Positions 41,795-51,433 are shown, counted from the first letter of the stretch. The stretch is DNA of 64,000 nucleotides from Nitrincola schmidtii (GCF_008973715.1 NZ_WBOL01000004.1:124001-188000); one strand, 5' to 3'. Notes: a model not told the origin generated them from the sequence alone. Made by a program: numbers and translations.

Positions 41795-44165
41795 AGGCAG
41801 CCTTCACTCCACCACTCTAGACGACAGAAACAGCAACAGCGCTGGCTCCAATATTACTGGCGCCAATATAACGCTAGGCAAACCCATACCTCACGACAGT
41901 GCACGTCAGCATGTCACGGGAACGGCTCGTTATGTCGACGACATTCCTGAGCCGAAAGGCACGCTTTATGCGGCTGTGATCGGCAGTCATATCGCTAAAG
42001 GTCGACTTCGTTCAACCGACTTTTCTCAGGTGCTCAAGGCTCCTGAGTTTGTCGAGCTTTTAACACTCAAGGATGTTCCGGGTCACACCGATATCGGCCC
42101 GGTATTTCCGGGTGACCCGGTACTGACGGATGATGTCATTCGCTACGCAGGACAACCCATTGCACTGGTGGCTGCCACAACGGAAAAAGCGGCACGACAA
42201 GCCGCTTTGCTCGCCAAAATAGAGTATGACGCGGAGGTTCCAAACCTTAATGCTGAAGTCGCGCTGAGTCAGCAACACTTACTTCGTCCTAGCCATCGAA
42301 TGCAGATAGGCGATTGTGAAACGGCGCTCTCGTCGGCACCGATTCAACTCGCAGCGAGCCTGCAGGTCGGAGGACAAGAACATCTTTATTTAGAAGGCCA
42401 AGTTAGCATGGCGGTTCCCGGTGAAGACGGTGAGATGATGATTTTCACCTCAAGCCAGCATCCCACCGAAGTGCAAAAGCTGGTCGCCGAAGTTCTGAAT
42501 ATTCCTTTTAACAAAGTCACCGTCGATATGCGACGTATGGGCGGCGGGTTTGGTGGTAAGGAAACTCAAGCGGCACCATGGGCCTGTTTGGCAGCCTTGA
42601 TGGCAGTCAAAACGGGTTTACCGGTCAAACTTCGTCTTCCCCGTAAAGAAGATATGCTGATGACGGGCAAGCGCCATCCCTTTGTCAATCGTTATCATAT
42701 CGGCTGTGATCAACAGGGACAGATCATCGCCGCCGATATTGAGGTAATTGGTAATGGCGGCCATTCACCCGATCTGACGGATGCCATCGTCGATCGCGCT
42801 ATGTTTCATGCGGATAATGCCTATTGCTTACCTCATGCGGACATTCGCGGACATCGAGTCGCCACTGATACGGTTTCTCATACCGCCTTCAGAGGCTTTG
42901 GTGGTCCACAGGGTATGCTGATTATCGAGCGTGCCATGGATGATATCGCCCGTCGACTTGGCTGCGACCCTTTGGATATTCGCAAACGCAACCTCTATCG
43001 CAAAGATCGAGATTTAACACCCTATCATCAGCAGGTTGACTATCAACCGCTTCAGCAACTGATCGATGAACTTGAGAAAACCAGCGAATATCGTGCTAGA
43101 CGCCAAGCGATCACTCAGTGGAATCAACAAAGCCGAGTATTGAAGCGAGGCTTGGCGCTGACTCCGGTTAAGTTTGGTATCTCGTTTACCCTGCAACACT
43201 TAAACCAAGCGGGAGCGCTGGTACATATCTATACCGATGGCAGCATTCAATTGAACCACGGCGGGACCGAAATGGGTCAAGGTTTGCATACTAAGGTCTC
43301 TCAAGTCGTAGCTAGCACACTGGGGATAGATCTACAGCGAGTGCGTGTGACCGCTACCCGAACCGACAAAGTACCTAATACGTCCCCTACAGCTGCCTCA
43401 AGCGGATCAGATTTGAATGGCAAAGCCGCCGAAAATGCCGCGCTAACCTTAAAACAACGTCTAGCAGAGTTTTTAGCTGAACAGAAGTCGGTCGATGTTG
43501 CTGCGATACGCTTTATGGATAACCGTGTCTGGTGGAGTGAAGAGGACTCGATCGCTTTTACCGAATTAGTTCAGCAGGCCTATCTAGCGCGTATTTCTCT
43601 TTCAACAACGGGTTTTTACCGCACGCCGAAAATTTGGTATGACCGTGAAAAAGCGCAAGGCCGCCCTTTCTTCTATTTCGCCACCGGTGCTGCCGTTTCA
43701 GAGGTGCTGGTAGATACCCTGACAGGCGAATATCGTCTGCTACGTACCGATATTCTGCATGATGTCGGCAGAAGCCTGAATCCGGCCATCGATATTGGAC
43801 AGATAGAGGGGGGCTTTATTCAGGGGATGGGCTGGTTAACCACGGAAGAACTGGTATGGAACAGTGATGGGCAATTACTGAGCAATTCTCCCGCAACCTA
43901 CAAGATTCCTGCAATCAGTGACACACCGCCTGTTTTTAATGTGAAACTTTTTGATCAGGCGAATACTGAAGAAACGATTTATCACTCTAAAGCCGTGGGC
44001 GAGCCGCCCTTAATGTTGGCGATTTCGGTATGGTCGGCATTAAGAGATGCGATCAGCAGCCTGAGTCATTATCGCATCAGTCCTGATTTAGATACCCCTG
44101 CCACACCTGAAAGAGTGTTAATGGCCATCGAAAAACTACAAGCAGACCTAAGGCTAACCAAATGA
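41778..44165 (+). CDS. xdhB: Xanthine dehydrogenase large subunit (molybdopterin)
   Basis: 795 aa. Full CO-dehydrogenase-type aldehyde/xanthine oxidase fold: GTARYVDDIPEPKG near residue 45, molybdopterin motif MGGGFGGKE near 255, FRGFGGPQGM, TEMGQGLHTK, and the catalytic glutamate in KAVGEPPLML near 742. Hydroxylates hypoxanthine to xanthine and xanthine to urate. Slightly extended polar N-terminus. Its stop overlaps the xdhC start (ATGA). Confidence 0.96.
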   Translation: MRTLTEGSLHSTTLDDRNSNSAGSNITGANITLGKPIPHDSARQHVTGTARYVDDIPEPKGTLYAAVIGSHIAKGRLRSTDFSQVLKAPEFVELLTLKDVPGHTDIGPVFPGDPVLTDDVIRYAGQPIALVAATTEKAARQAALLAKIEYDAEVPNLNAEVALSQQHLLRPSHRMQIGDCETALSSAPIQLAASLQVGGQEHLYLEGQVSMAVPGEDGEMMIFTSSQHPTEVQKLVAEVLNIPFNKVTVDMRRMGGGFGGKETQAAPWACLAALMAVKTGLPVKLRLPRKEDMLMTGKRHPFVNRYHIGCDQQGQIIAADIEVIGNGGHSPDLTDAIVDRAMFHADNAYCLPHADIRGHRVATDTVSHTAFRGFGGPQGMLIIERAMDDIARRLGCDPLDIRKRNLYRKDRDLTPYHQQVDYQPLQQLIDELEKTSEYRARRQAITQWNQQSRVLKRGLALTPVKFGISFTLQHLNQAGALVHIYTDGSIQLNHGGTEMGQGLHTKVSQVVASTLGIDLQRVRVTATRTDKVPNTSPTAASSGSDLNGKAAENAALTLKQRLAEFLAEQKSVDVAAIRFMDNRVWWSEEDSIAFTELVQQAYLARISLSTTGFYRTPKIWYDREKAQGRPFFYFATGAAVSEVLVDTLTGEYRLLRTDILHDVGRSLNPAIDIGQIEGGFIQGMGWLTTEELVWNSDGQLLSNSPATYKIPAISDTPPVFNVKLFDQANTEETIYHSKAVGEPPLMLAISVWSALRDAISSLSHYRISPDLDTPATPERVLMAIEKLQADLRLTK

Positions 44166-45019
44166 TTAGATGGAGTGATGCACTCGCTCAATGTCAACGA
44201 TCTGACACTGCACATGTTCTGGTGACGGTGATCGGCACTGCCGGATCCGTGCCCCGCAACAGTGGTACTAAAATGCTGGTGACGGCTGAGGAACTGTTTG
44301 ACACCATCGGCGGCGGTAATCTGGAACTTCATGCGGTAGAGCAAGCAAGGCAGCTGATCAAAGAACAGGTGACCGGACAAAACTTAGTCAAATTTCCCTT
44401 AGCGGCTGCCTTAGGTCAATGCTGTGGTGGCCATGCCACGCTATTGTTTGAAAGTTTTTGCCAGACCAGCCAAACCTTATGGTTATTTGGTGCGGGGCAT
44501 GTCGGCAGCGCTTTAATCAACATCCTCAGTGAACTCCCACTGAATGTGCATTGGGTGGATACTCGTGCTGATCAATTCCCCAGCGATATCAACGCTGCAA
44601 TTCAGTGCCACCATCCAGATGATCCCACCGACGTGTTCACACAAATAAATTCGAATGCACTACTGCTGATCATGACGCATTCCCATGATCAAGATTATCA
44701 AATTTGTGAACAGGCATTGACTCAGCAGCACCAGGGTTTTATTGGACTGATCGGCTCCAAAACTAAAGCCGCTCGATTTAGACACAGGCTGCGTCATGCT
44801 GGACTGTGTCAAACGGCAATTGACGCTATTGAAAGCCCGGTAGGATTAAGCGAAATCGGTGGCAAACGACCGATGGAAGTCGCCGTATCCATTGCTGCTC
44901 GGGTCATTCAGTGCTATCAAGCTAGCCTTGCCGCACTGCCTGAAAAAGCCACCCTTTCGTCGCAAGATTTCACAGATATCTCTAAACAATTAACGAGAAA
45001 ACCTGATGACCTTAACTGA
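44162..45019 (+). CDS. xdhC: Xanthine dehydrogenase accessory protein XdhC
   Basis: 285 aa. N-terminal XdhC/CoxI domain (VIGTAGSVPRNSGTKMLV, TIGGGNLE) and C-terminal Rossmann-like domain (WLFGAGHVGSALINIL, GLIGSKTKAARFRHRL, SPVGLSEIGGKRPMEVAVSI). Binds and sulfurates the molybdenum cofactor and inserts it into XdhB. Overlaps both neighbours. Confidence 0.95.
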   Translation: MIRWSDALAQCQRSDTAHVLVTVIGTAGSVPRNSGTKMLVTAEELFDTIGGGNLELHAVEQARQLIKEQVTGQNLVKFPLAAALGQCCGGHATLLFESFCQTSQTLWLFGAGHVGSALINILSELPLNVHWVDTRADQFPSDINAAIQCHHPDDPTDVFTQINSNALLLIMTHSHDQDYQICEQALTQQHQGFIGLIGSKTKAARFRHRLRHAGLCQTAIDAIESPVGLSEIGGKRPMEVAVSIAARVIQCYQASLAALPEKATLSSQDFTDISKQLTRKPDDLN

Positions 45020-45524
45020 ACTCAATCAGCTGGATAAAGAAATGGCTGCAAATCATTTTCGCCAATGCTGTGTCAGCGAGGCGTGGATCGCGGGAATGCT
45101 CGATGCCATGCCTTTTGACTCGTCTCAAGCACTCTATACAGCAGCCGACCGAGTCTGGCTAGGCTTAGCGCCCAGTGACTTTAAGCAGGCCTTTGAAGGC
45201 CATCCCAAAATCGGCGATGTCAGTAGTTTACGTGCCAAATATGCTAACACCAAAGCTCTGGCCGAGGGTGAACAATCCTCCGTCAAGCAAGCGGATGAAG
45301 ACACACTTCATGCACTGGCAGCAGGTAATACCGCCTATGAGCAGCGTTTTGGTTACATTTTTATTGTCTGCGCTACCGGAAAATCGGCGCAAGAGATGCT
45401 GTCTTTACTCAAATCAAGACTCAATAACGATCCCGAGTTTGAAATAAATATTGCTGCCGCTGAGCAGCAAAAAATCACTCGACTCCGTTTAGAAAAACTT
45501 CTACAACCGAATGAAGCCGCTTAG
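45006..45524 (+). CDS. uraD: OHCU decarboxylase
   Basis: 172 aa. Contains the conserved FEGHPKIGDV (active-site His) and GEQSSVKQADEDTLHALAAGN, with YEQRFGYIFIVCATGKSAQEM, the standard UraD core. Decarboxylates 2-oxo-4-hydroxy-4-carboxy-5-ureidoimidazoline stereospecifically to (S)-allantoin. Overlaps the xdhC end by 14 bp; uraH follows after 9 bp. Confidence 0.95.
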   Translation: MTLTELNQLDKEMAANHFRQCCVSEAWIAGMLDAMPFDSSQALYTAADRVWLGLAPSDFKQAFEGHPKIGDVSSLRAKYANTKALAEGEQSSVKQADEDTLHALAAGNTAYEQRFGYIFIVCATGKSAQEMLSLLKSRLNNDPEFEINIAAAEQQKITRLRLEKLLQPNEAA

Positions 45525-45533
45525 GAGCCTAAT

Positions 45534-45875
45534 ATGCAGCGCATTTCATCTCATGTACTCGACACAACTCTTGGAAAACCTGCCGCTGGCATTCGGATAC
45601 AACTCTATATATATCAAGGTAATGAATGGTTAGAGCTAAATCAAGGCACTACCGATAACGATGGTCGTGTAGGTAATTTTCTTAGTGAAGCCCTTAAACT
45701 TGAAACGGCACGTTACCGTTTGCGTTTTAGTTTAGAAGAGTATTTTGCACAGCAGCAGCAACCCTGCTTCTACCCTCAAGTAGAGATAGAGTGTCAATTA
45801 AAAGCTGAAGACGATCATTACCATATACCCTTGCTGATCAGTCCATTTGGCTATTCTACTTATCGGGGGTCATAA
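45534..45875 (+). CDS. uraH: 5-Hydroxyisourate hydrolase
   Basis: 113 aa, transthyretin-related. N-terminal SSHVLDTTLGKPAAGI with the active-site His, mid RVGNF, and the C-terminal signature YSTYRGS that separates HIU hydrolases from transthyretin. Opens the ring of 5-hydroxyisourate made by PuuD. No signal peptide, so cytoplasmic. AGGAG ribosome site; guaD starts 3 bp after its stop. Confidence 0.96.
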   Translation: MQRISSHVLDTTLGKPAAGIRIQLYIYQGNEWLELNQGTTDNDGRVGNFLSEALKLETARYRLRFSLEEYFAQQQQPCFYPQVEIECQLKAEDDHYHIPLLISPFGYSTYRGS

Positions 45876-45878
45876 CGA

Positions 45879-47180
45879 ATGAGTATGCAGGCCTACCGTG
45901 GTTCAATTTTGCACTACCTGGAGGATCCTTACACTCATCCAGAAACCTCTCGCGCTTTTATCGAGGATGGTTTATTAGTGATCAACGATGGTCATATCCA
46001 TGCGGTGGGACCTTTCTCTGCTCTGATTGCCAGCTTACCTAAAGAAGCAACCCGTATCGATTACTCAGGCAAAATCATTATGCCGGGGTTCATTGATCTT
46101 CATACCCATTATCCACAAACAGAGATAGTTGCTGCTTATGGGCGTCAACTTTTGGATTGGTTAAATAACTATACTTTTCCTACTGAAAAAAAGTTTTCAG
46201 ACGCCTCCTATGCACGAGAAGTTTCAGAATTTTTTATTCAAGAACTGCTTCGCAATGGCACCACCACAGCCATGGTTTTTTCCACTGTTCATCCTGATTC
46301 GACCGATGCATTCTTTGAAACTGCTAATGCTTTAGATCTTCGCATGATTGCTGGCAAGGTAATGATGGATCGGAATGCACCAGACTATTTAACCGATACT
46401 GCCGCCAGCAGCTACGAAGATTCGGCTGAACTTATTGAGCAATGGCATGGAAAAGGACGACTGTCTTACGCCGTTACGCCCCGCTTTGCGCCGACTAGTT
46501 CACCTGAACAGCTAAACTTTGCAGGACGCTTATTACAAGAATATTCGGGTGTTTATCTTCAGAGTCATCTCGCTGAAAACAAACAGGAACTGGAGTGGGT
46601 TGCTGCTCTATTTCCCAATGCTCGTGATTATTTAGATGCCTATGAACAGGCAGGATTACTGGGACCACAGAGTATCTATGCTCATGGCATTCATTTAAGT
46701 GATTCTGCCTGTCAACGACTTGCAGAGACCGGCACCGTGTTAGCTCATTGCCCTACTTCTAACCTATTTTTAGGTTCGGGATTATTCGAAATGTCGCGCC
46801 TAACGGATCAAGGAGTGCGTTTCGCATTAGGAACAGATATAGGCGGAGGAACCAGTTTCTCTTTGTTCAGCACCATGGCGGAAGCCTACAAAATACAACA
46901 ACTACAAGATCTTTCTTTACACCCAGATAGAGCCTTTTACCTTGCAACACTTGGGGGCGCCAAAGCGCTTTCGCTGGATCACTGCATAGGTAATTTTCTA
47001 CCGGGCAAAGAAGCCGACTTTATTGTCCTTGACCCCTCAACCACACCTTTGATGCGTTTTCGAATGGAACACTGCCAAGACATCACAGAAAAGCTCTTTG
47101 TGTTCGCCATTCTAGGAGACGATCGACTCATTTCAGCCACTTATGTACTCGGTAACCTGGTTTACCGTCAGGAGCAATAA
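45879..47180 (+). CDS. guaD: Guanine deaminase
   Basis: 433 aa, amidohydrolase fold. Zn-binding PGFIDLHTHYPQ near residues 68-80, LQSHLAENKQEL, YAHGIHLSD, and LGTDIGGGTSFS with the catalytic Asp; the spacing matches GuaD rather than chlorohydrolases. Converts guanine to xanthine and ammonia, the entry step to the operon's pathway. Competes with Gpt salvage. Confidence 0.94.
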   Translation: MSMQAYRGSILHYLEDPYTHPETSRAFIEDGLLVINDGHIHAVGPFSALIASLPKEATRIDYSGKIIMPGFIDLHTHYPQTEIVAAYGRQLLDWLNNYTFPTEKKFSDASYAREVSEFFIQELLRNGTTTAMVFSTVHPDSTDAFFETANALDLRMIAGKVMMDRNAPDYLTDTAASSYEDSAELIEQWHGKGRLSYAVTPRFAPTSSPEQLNFAGRLLQEYSGVYLQSHLAENKQELEWVAALFPNARDYLDAYEQAGLLGPQSIYAHGIHLSDSACQRLAETGTVLAHCPTSNLFLGSGLFEMSRLTDQGVRFALGTDIGGGTSFSLFSTMAEAYKIQQLQDLSLHPDRAFYLATLGGAKALSLDHCIGNFLPGKEADFIVLDPSTTPLMRFRMEHCQDITEKLFVFAILGDDRLISATYVLGNLVYRQEQ

Positions 47181-47185
47181 TCGTT

Positions 47186-48379
47186 ATGGATCCGTATTTT
47201 TACGATTGGATACAGATGCTGGTAAGACTACTGCACGTCATTACCGCCATCGCATGGATAGGAGCATCCTTCTACTTTGTCTGGTTAGATAACTCATTAG
47301 AGGATCCTCCGCAATGGAAAAAAGATAAAGGCATTAAAGGAGATCTTTGGTCTATTCATGGGGGTGGCTTTTACGAAGTCGCTAAATACCAATTAGGCCC
47401 AGAGAAGATGCCGAAACATCTGCATTGGTTCAAGTGGGAAGCCTACTCGACCTGGATTACCGGGATGTTCCTGCTGATATTGATTTATTACGTCGGTGCG
47501 CACAGCTTTATGATCGATCCGGCTAAAGCGGATTTAACCGCATGGCAAGCGATTTCGATTGGATTAGGTACCATCGTAATCGGCTTTTTGATTTATGAAG
47601 GCCTCTGTCGCACCCCACTCGTCGATAAAGAGCTTATCTTTGGACTCTTACTGGTCGCTATTGTTACTTTTTTAGCTTGGATGCTGAGTCAATTTATTGG
47701 TAACCGTGCTGCGTATATTCACATAGGCGCGTTAATCGGTACCTGCATGGCGGCGAATGTCTTTACCACCATCATGCCCTCGCAACGGGCATTGGTCGCA
47801 GCGGTTGAAAAGGGAGAAGCACCCGATCCTATCTATGGTTTAAACGCTAAACGCCGCTCGACGCATAATAACTATGCCACCATTCCCGTGGTCTTTATTA
47901 TGCTGAGTAATCATTCCCCTATGACCTATAGCCATGAGTATGGCTGGGCAATTTTAGCCGCCTTGATCTTAATCGGCGCTTGGGCAAGACACTTTTTCAA
48001 TCTTAAACATAAGGGAATTGTAAAACCCTCAATTTTGGTCAGTGCCTTTGCTGCGTTTATTCTTCTGATCATTGTCGCTAAACCTCAACCACTGCCCGCC
48101 TTTGATAGCAGTCAGCGTTTAATCAGTGACAATGAAGCCTTCGGTATCGTTATGGAGCGCTGTGCAACCTGTCATAGCCGCCAACCCACCGATGACATTT
48201 TTAGAGTCTCTCCGGGTGGTGTTTACTTAGAAACAGGATCTGACATTCTTCGACAACTGGATAGAATAGAAGCCAGAACGTTACTCACCCATGACATGCC
48301 ATTCTTGAATAAAACTGAAATGACGTTAGAGGAGCGAAGCTTACTGGCGAGCTGGATTCAACATCGCAGACAATCGTAA
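47186..48379 (+). CDS. puuD: Membrane urate oxidase PuuD with C-terminal cytochrome c domain
   Basis: 397 aa. N-terminal urate oxidase membrane domain (DUF989) with about eight hydrophobic segments, starting WIQMLVRLLHVITAIAWIGA and containing SIHGGGFYEV and NVFTTIMPSQRALVAAVEKG in part. The C-terminal ~85 residues form a cytochrome c domain with heme motif CATCH near residue 327 and a candidate axial Met (DMPFL). This family replaces soluble uricase and passes urate electrons to the respiratory chain without making peroxide. Last gene of the operon. Confidence 0.94.
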   Translation: MDPYFYDWIQMLVRLLHVITAIAWIGASFYFVWLDNSLEDPPQWKKDKGIKGDLWSIHGGGFYEVAKYQLGPEKMPKHLHWFKWEAYSTWITGMFLLILIYYVGAHSFMIDPAKADLTAWQAISIGLGTIVIGFLIYEGLCRTPLVDKELIFGLLLVAIVTFLAWMLSQFIGNRAAYIHIGALIGTCMAANVFTTIMPSQRALVAAVEKGEAPDPIYGLNAKRRSTHNNYATIPVVFIMLSNHSPMTYSHEYGWAILAALILIGAWARHFFNLKHKGIVKPSILVSAFAAFILLIIVAKPQPLPAFDSSQRLISDNEAFGIVMERCATCHSRQPTDDIFRVSPGGVYLETGSDILRQLDRIEARTLLTHDMPFLNKTEMTLEERSLLASWIQHRRQS

Positions 48380-48389
48380 AACTTAACGT

Positions 48390-48455
48390 GCGGTGTTTTG
48401 AATAGGTGTTTTGATGCGGTGTTTTGAATAGGTATTTTACCTCGAAACACCGCAT
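48390..48455. terminator. Duplicated repeat and hairpin between puuD and tetR
   Basis: A 23-bp element occurs at 48390-48412 and 48416-48438 (22/23 identical, 26-bp period). The second copy's GATGCGGTGTTT (48413-48424) pairs with AAACACCGCATC (48445-48456), and AGGT with ACCT inside, making a long hairpin. The right arm is the end of the tetR coding region. It likely terminates the convergent puuD and tetR transcripts. Confidence 0.65.
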
Positions 48456-49093
48456 CCCTTTAAGATGATATGAATCAGCGTATCTTCTGCTGCTTTAAAA
48501 TCATCAGCTTCAGGACACGGCTTATTCAGTGCCGCTGCTATCTGAACGGAAAAATCAGCATAATGTTGAGTCGTAGACCAGATCATAAAGAGCAAGTGTT
48601 CCGGTGTAATCTCAGCATCTAGCTTGCCTTCATCCATCCATTGCTGGAATACAGCGACACGTCCAGAAAACCAACCATGGTAATCATCGCTAAAATACGC
48701 CTTCATGTTATGTGCGCCACTGATGATTTCAGAGGCAAAGATACGTGATGCCATAGGGTATTCTTGAGAAAAAGCGATCTTACGGCGAATGTAGTTTGGC
48801 AGCACATCAGCAGGATCATCGTCCACCGAAATACTTCCCAGCGTTTCATCCCAAAGATCAATGATGTTGCTCAATACAGCAACATATAAACCCATCTTGT
48901 TTTTAAAGTAGTAGTGAATATTTGCTTTTGGCAAGCCTGCTCGGTTAGCGATGGCATTGATACTTGCACCGGCAAAACCTTTTTCAGCAAACTCTGCCTC
49001 TGCAGCACGAAGGATTAATGTTTCATTGTGTTGGCGTATTTTGCCGACGTTACGTTCTTTTTCTGTTTGATGTGAATCGATTTTGAACAACAA
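48437..49093 (-). CDS. TetR-family regulator, RutR-like
   Basis: 218 aa. TetR HTH (AEAEFAEKGFAGASINAIAN, GLPKANIHYYFKNK) and a C-terminal domain ending FMIWSTTQHYADFSVQIAAA, the RutR-type pattern. RutR senses pyrimidine bases in E. coli; here xanthine, urate or another purine base is more likely from context. The start is TTG (49093), with GGAGAG 6 bp upstream; a second TTG follows. Last gene of the NMT1-importer/NCS2 operon. Confidence 0.85.
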   Translation of the reverse strand: MLFKIDSHQTEKERNVGKIRQHNETLILRAAEAEFAEKGFAGASINAIANRAGLPKANIHYYFKNKMGLYVAVLSNIIDLWDETLGSISVDDDPADVLPNYIRRKIAFSQEYPMASRIFASEIISGAHNMKAYFSDDYHGWFSGRVAVFQQWMDEGKLDAEITPEHLLFMIWSTTQHYADFSVQIAAALNKPCPEADDFKAAEDTLIHIILKGCGVSR

Positions 49094-49146
49094 CGGGGAC
49101 TCTCCGGGGCGGAAATACGAATGCTGATCGTATCAGAAGAGTGGGT

Positions 49147-49187
49147 CACTGCAACCCCCAGTATTGGTAAATCTTGGAGTTGCAGTG
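49147..49187. other. Hairpin in the gap between the NCS2 permease and tetR
   Basis: CACTGCAAC (49147-49155) pairs with GTTGCAGTG (49179-49187); further pairing CCCCA/TGGA is possible inside. No T-run. It may reduce readthrough into tetR. The gap 49094-49225 shows no other promoter-like element I can support. Confidence 0.4.
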
Positions 49188-49225
49188 GAGAAGTTGACGT
49201 TTAAATTAGATAGTTATAGATATAT

Positions 49226-50614
49226 CTAGTTGGTTTTTACCAGTGACGAGGATGTTTCATCCACAACGTCACTAGAGACCTGCTCTACCTCTGTTTCTTC
49301 TTGAGGTAAAATCAGCGATAAGATAATGGCGGTCAAACCACCCGCCGTTACAGCTGAACCAAACACATTACGAACCAAATCTGGCATTTGTGCCAATAAG
49401 TCGGGTGTCATGGTAACTCCTAAACCTATACCAAACGAAGCCGCCATAATCAGTAGATTACGACGATCGAGCGTTTCATTGGCAAGAATTTTAATTCCAG
49501 CTGCAGCCACAGTGCCAAACATCACTAGGGTGGCTCCACCCAAAACAGGCTTGGGAATCTGCTGCAACACGGCACCGATGATTGGGAACAATCCCAACAA
49601 GACTAAGATACCGGCTACGTAGTAACCAATATAACGACTGGCCACACCGGTTAACTGAATCACACCATTATTTTGACTAAATGTTGTATTTGGAAAGGTG
49701 TGAAAAACAGCAGCAATCATAGAATTGATACCATCTGCCAACACACCACCTCTAATGCGGCTGACGTAGGCTTCACCTTTAATCGGCTGTTTAGAGACAA
49801 TACAGTTAGCGGTAATATCACCACTGGTTTCGATAGCAGTCACTAGATAGATCAGTGCGACAGGAATAAACGCTCCCAGATCAAATGCAAAACCATACTG
49901 AAAGGGGATCGGCAAGGTCATAAAACTGACTTCAGAGACTTGAGCAAAACTGACTTTACCCATGAAAAACGCAATGACGAAGCCAGCAGTTAAACCCAGC
50001 ACAATGGATGATAAACGGATCCATGGGTTTTTTGAGCGGTTCAGCAAAATAATGCTAACAAGTACAAAACCACCCAATCCTAAGTTCGCTAAGCTGCCAA
50101 AATCTGCTGCATTTACACCCCCAGCAAGGTCTGTCATGCCGACTCGAATTAAGCTGATGCCTATGATAGTAATAACGATACCGGTGACTAACGGCGTCAG
50201 TATTCGTTTCAGTTTATGCAGTATTTGACTGATAAAGATTTCAACAAAAGCACCTAAAAAACACACGCCGGTGATTAACGCCAATATCTCTTCAGGGCCA
50301 CCGCCTTTGCTTTTAGCAATAAACCCTGCGGCTAATACTGCGCTTAAAAAGGCAAAACTGGTTCCCTGTACACACACCATACCAGCACCAATACCCCAGG
50401 CACGACGGGCTTGAATAAAGGTACCAACACCTGAGACAAATAGTGCCATGCTGATTAAGTAAGGAAGATGTTCACCTAGCCCTAACACACCACCGATGAT
50501 CAAGGTAGGTGTAATGATACCGACAAAACTGGCTAACACATGCTGAATAGCCGCAAAGGTGGATGCTTTGACTCCAGGTCGAGAGTCGAGTGGATACAGT
50601 AGTTCATTATTCAT
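49226..50614 (-). CDS. NCS2-family xanthine/urate permease
   Basis: 462 aa from ATG 50614 (MNNELLYPLDSRPG), with TGGAG upstream; 28 upstream in-frame residues overlap the ABC permease gene and are rejected. About 14 hydrophobic segments; signature elements include AAIQHVLASFVG, ETSGDITANC with the key Glu, and TFSQNNGVIQLTGVASRYIG. The QNNGVIxLTGVASR form is typical of the xanthine/urate branch (XanQ, UacT) rather than uracil permeases. Proton symport of purine bases feeding XdhABC/PuuD. Confidence 0.92.
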   Translation of the reverse strand: MNNELLYPLDSRPGVKASTFAAIQHVLASFVGIITPTLIIGGVLGLGEHLPYLISMALFVSGVGTFIQARRAWGIGAGMVCVQGTSFAFLSAVLAAGFIAKSKGGGPEEILALITGVCFLGAFVEIFISQILHKLKRILTPLVTGIVITIIGISLIRVGMTDLAGGVNAADFGSLANLGLGGFVLVSIILLNRSKNPWIRLSSIVLGLTAGFVIAFFMGKVSFAQVSEVSFMTLPIPFQYGFAFDLGAFIPVALIYLVTAIETSGDITANCIVSKQPIKGEAYVSRIRGGVLADGINSMIAAVFHTFPNTTFSQNNGVIQLTGVASRYIGYYVAGILVLLGLFPIIGAVLQQIPKPVLGGATLVMFGTVAAAGIKILANETLDRRNLLIMAASFGIGLGVTMTPDLLAQMPDLVRNVFGSAVTAGGLTAIILSLILPQEETEVEQVSSDVVDETSSSLVKTN

Positions 50615-50637
50615 CTGTGTTCTCCATTTATTCAATA

Positions 50638-51420
50638 TCAGACCGCAACACTGTTGCTGCCCCGATTTGCCCAACGTGTGAAACGCTTTTCCATCCATGC
50701 AAAGAGTTCATACATCACCACGCCCATGACACCGATGACAATCAACCCTGCAAAGACCAGTGCCATATCCATTGACGAACTAGCCGCCATCATCAAATAG
50801 CCAATCCCCATATTTGAAGCCACGGTTTCCGAGATAACAGAGCCAACAAACGCTAGGGTAATAGCCACTTTTAGGGATGCAAAAAAGTAAGGTAGTGCGC
50901 GTGGCAAACCTACTTTTCGAAGAATATCCAGCTTGGATGCACCTAAAGAGCGCATTACATCTTCAAGCTCTGGTTCCAGTGTTGCTAAACCTGTTGCGAC
51001 GTTAACCAGCACCGGAAAGAAAGAGATTAAGAAAGCCGTTAAAATGGCTGGAACCGTACCGATACCAAACCACACCACTAATACAGGGACAAAGGCAACC
51101 TTAGGAATACTGTTAAATCCTACTAATAGAGGATATAAGGCTTTATAAACAATAGGGTAGGTTCCGACAGCGATACCTAGCACCACACCCACCACCACGG
51201 CAATGGCAAAGCCTACTAGCGTGGTGAAGAAGGTTTGCCAAGCATGCATCATGATCGGTTCCCAGCGGTCTATACCTGCACTCCACACTGCCGTAGGTGC
51301 CGGAAAGAGATATTCAGGAACCTCTAATCCCACACATAAGATTTCCCACAGCAGTAATAACACTACGATCAGCATCCAACTGGCATTGCGAATCATAAAT
51401 TTACGTCGATTAAACGCCAT
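50638..51420 (-). CDS. ABC transporter permease (SsuC/TauC/ThiX-like)
   Basis: 260 aa from ATG 51420 (MAFNRRKFMIRN), with GGGAGAT upstream. Six membrane segments and the EAA loop DVMRSLGASKLDILRKVGLP near residue 160. Single permease of an NMT1-type importer, homodimeric by family. Sits between its ATPase gene and the NCS2 permease. Confidence 0.9.
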   Translation of the reverse strand: MAFNRRKFMIRNASWMLIVVLLLLWEILCVGLEVPEYLFPAPTAVWSAGIDRWEPIMMHAWQTFFTTLVGFAIAVVVGVVLGIAVGTYPIVYKALYPLLVGFNSIPKVAFVPVLVVWFGIGTVPAILTAFLISFFPVLVNVATGLATLEPELEDVMRSLGASKLDILRKVGLPRALPYFFASLKVAITLAFVGSVISETVASNMGIGYLMMAASSSMDMALVFAGLIVIGVMGVVMYELFAWMEKRFTRWANRGSNSVAV

Positions 51421-51433
51421 TTTTATCTCCCAA

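Noticed and set aside
45879-48379. Possible absence of uricase making the purine route incomplete
   Set aside because: The membrane protein at 47186-48379 is the PuuD-type urate oxidase with a fused cytochrome c domain, so no soluble uricase is needed.
49094-49225. A separate promoter and operator for the tetR gene
   Set aside because: Only a hairpin was found in this gap and no copy of the CTGACC palindrome, so tetR is treated as the last gene of the importer operon.
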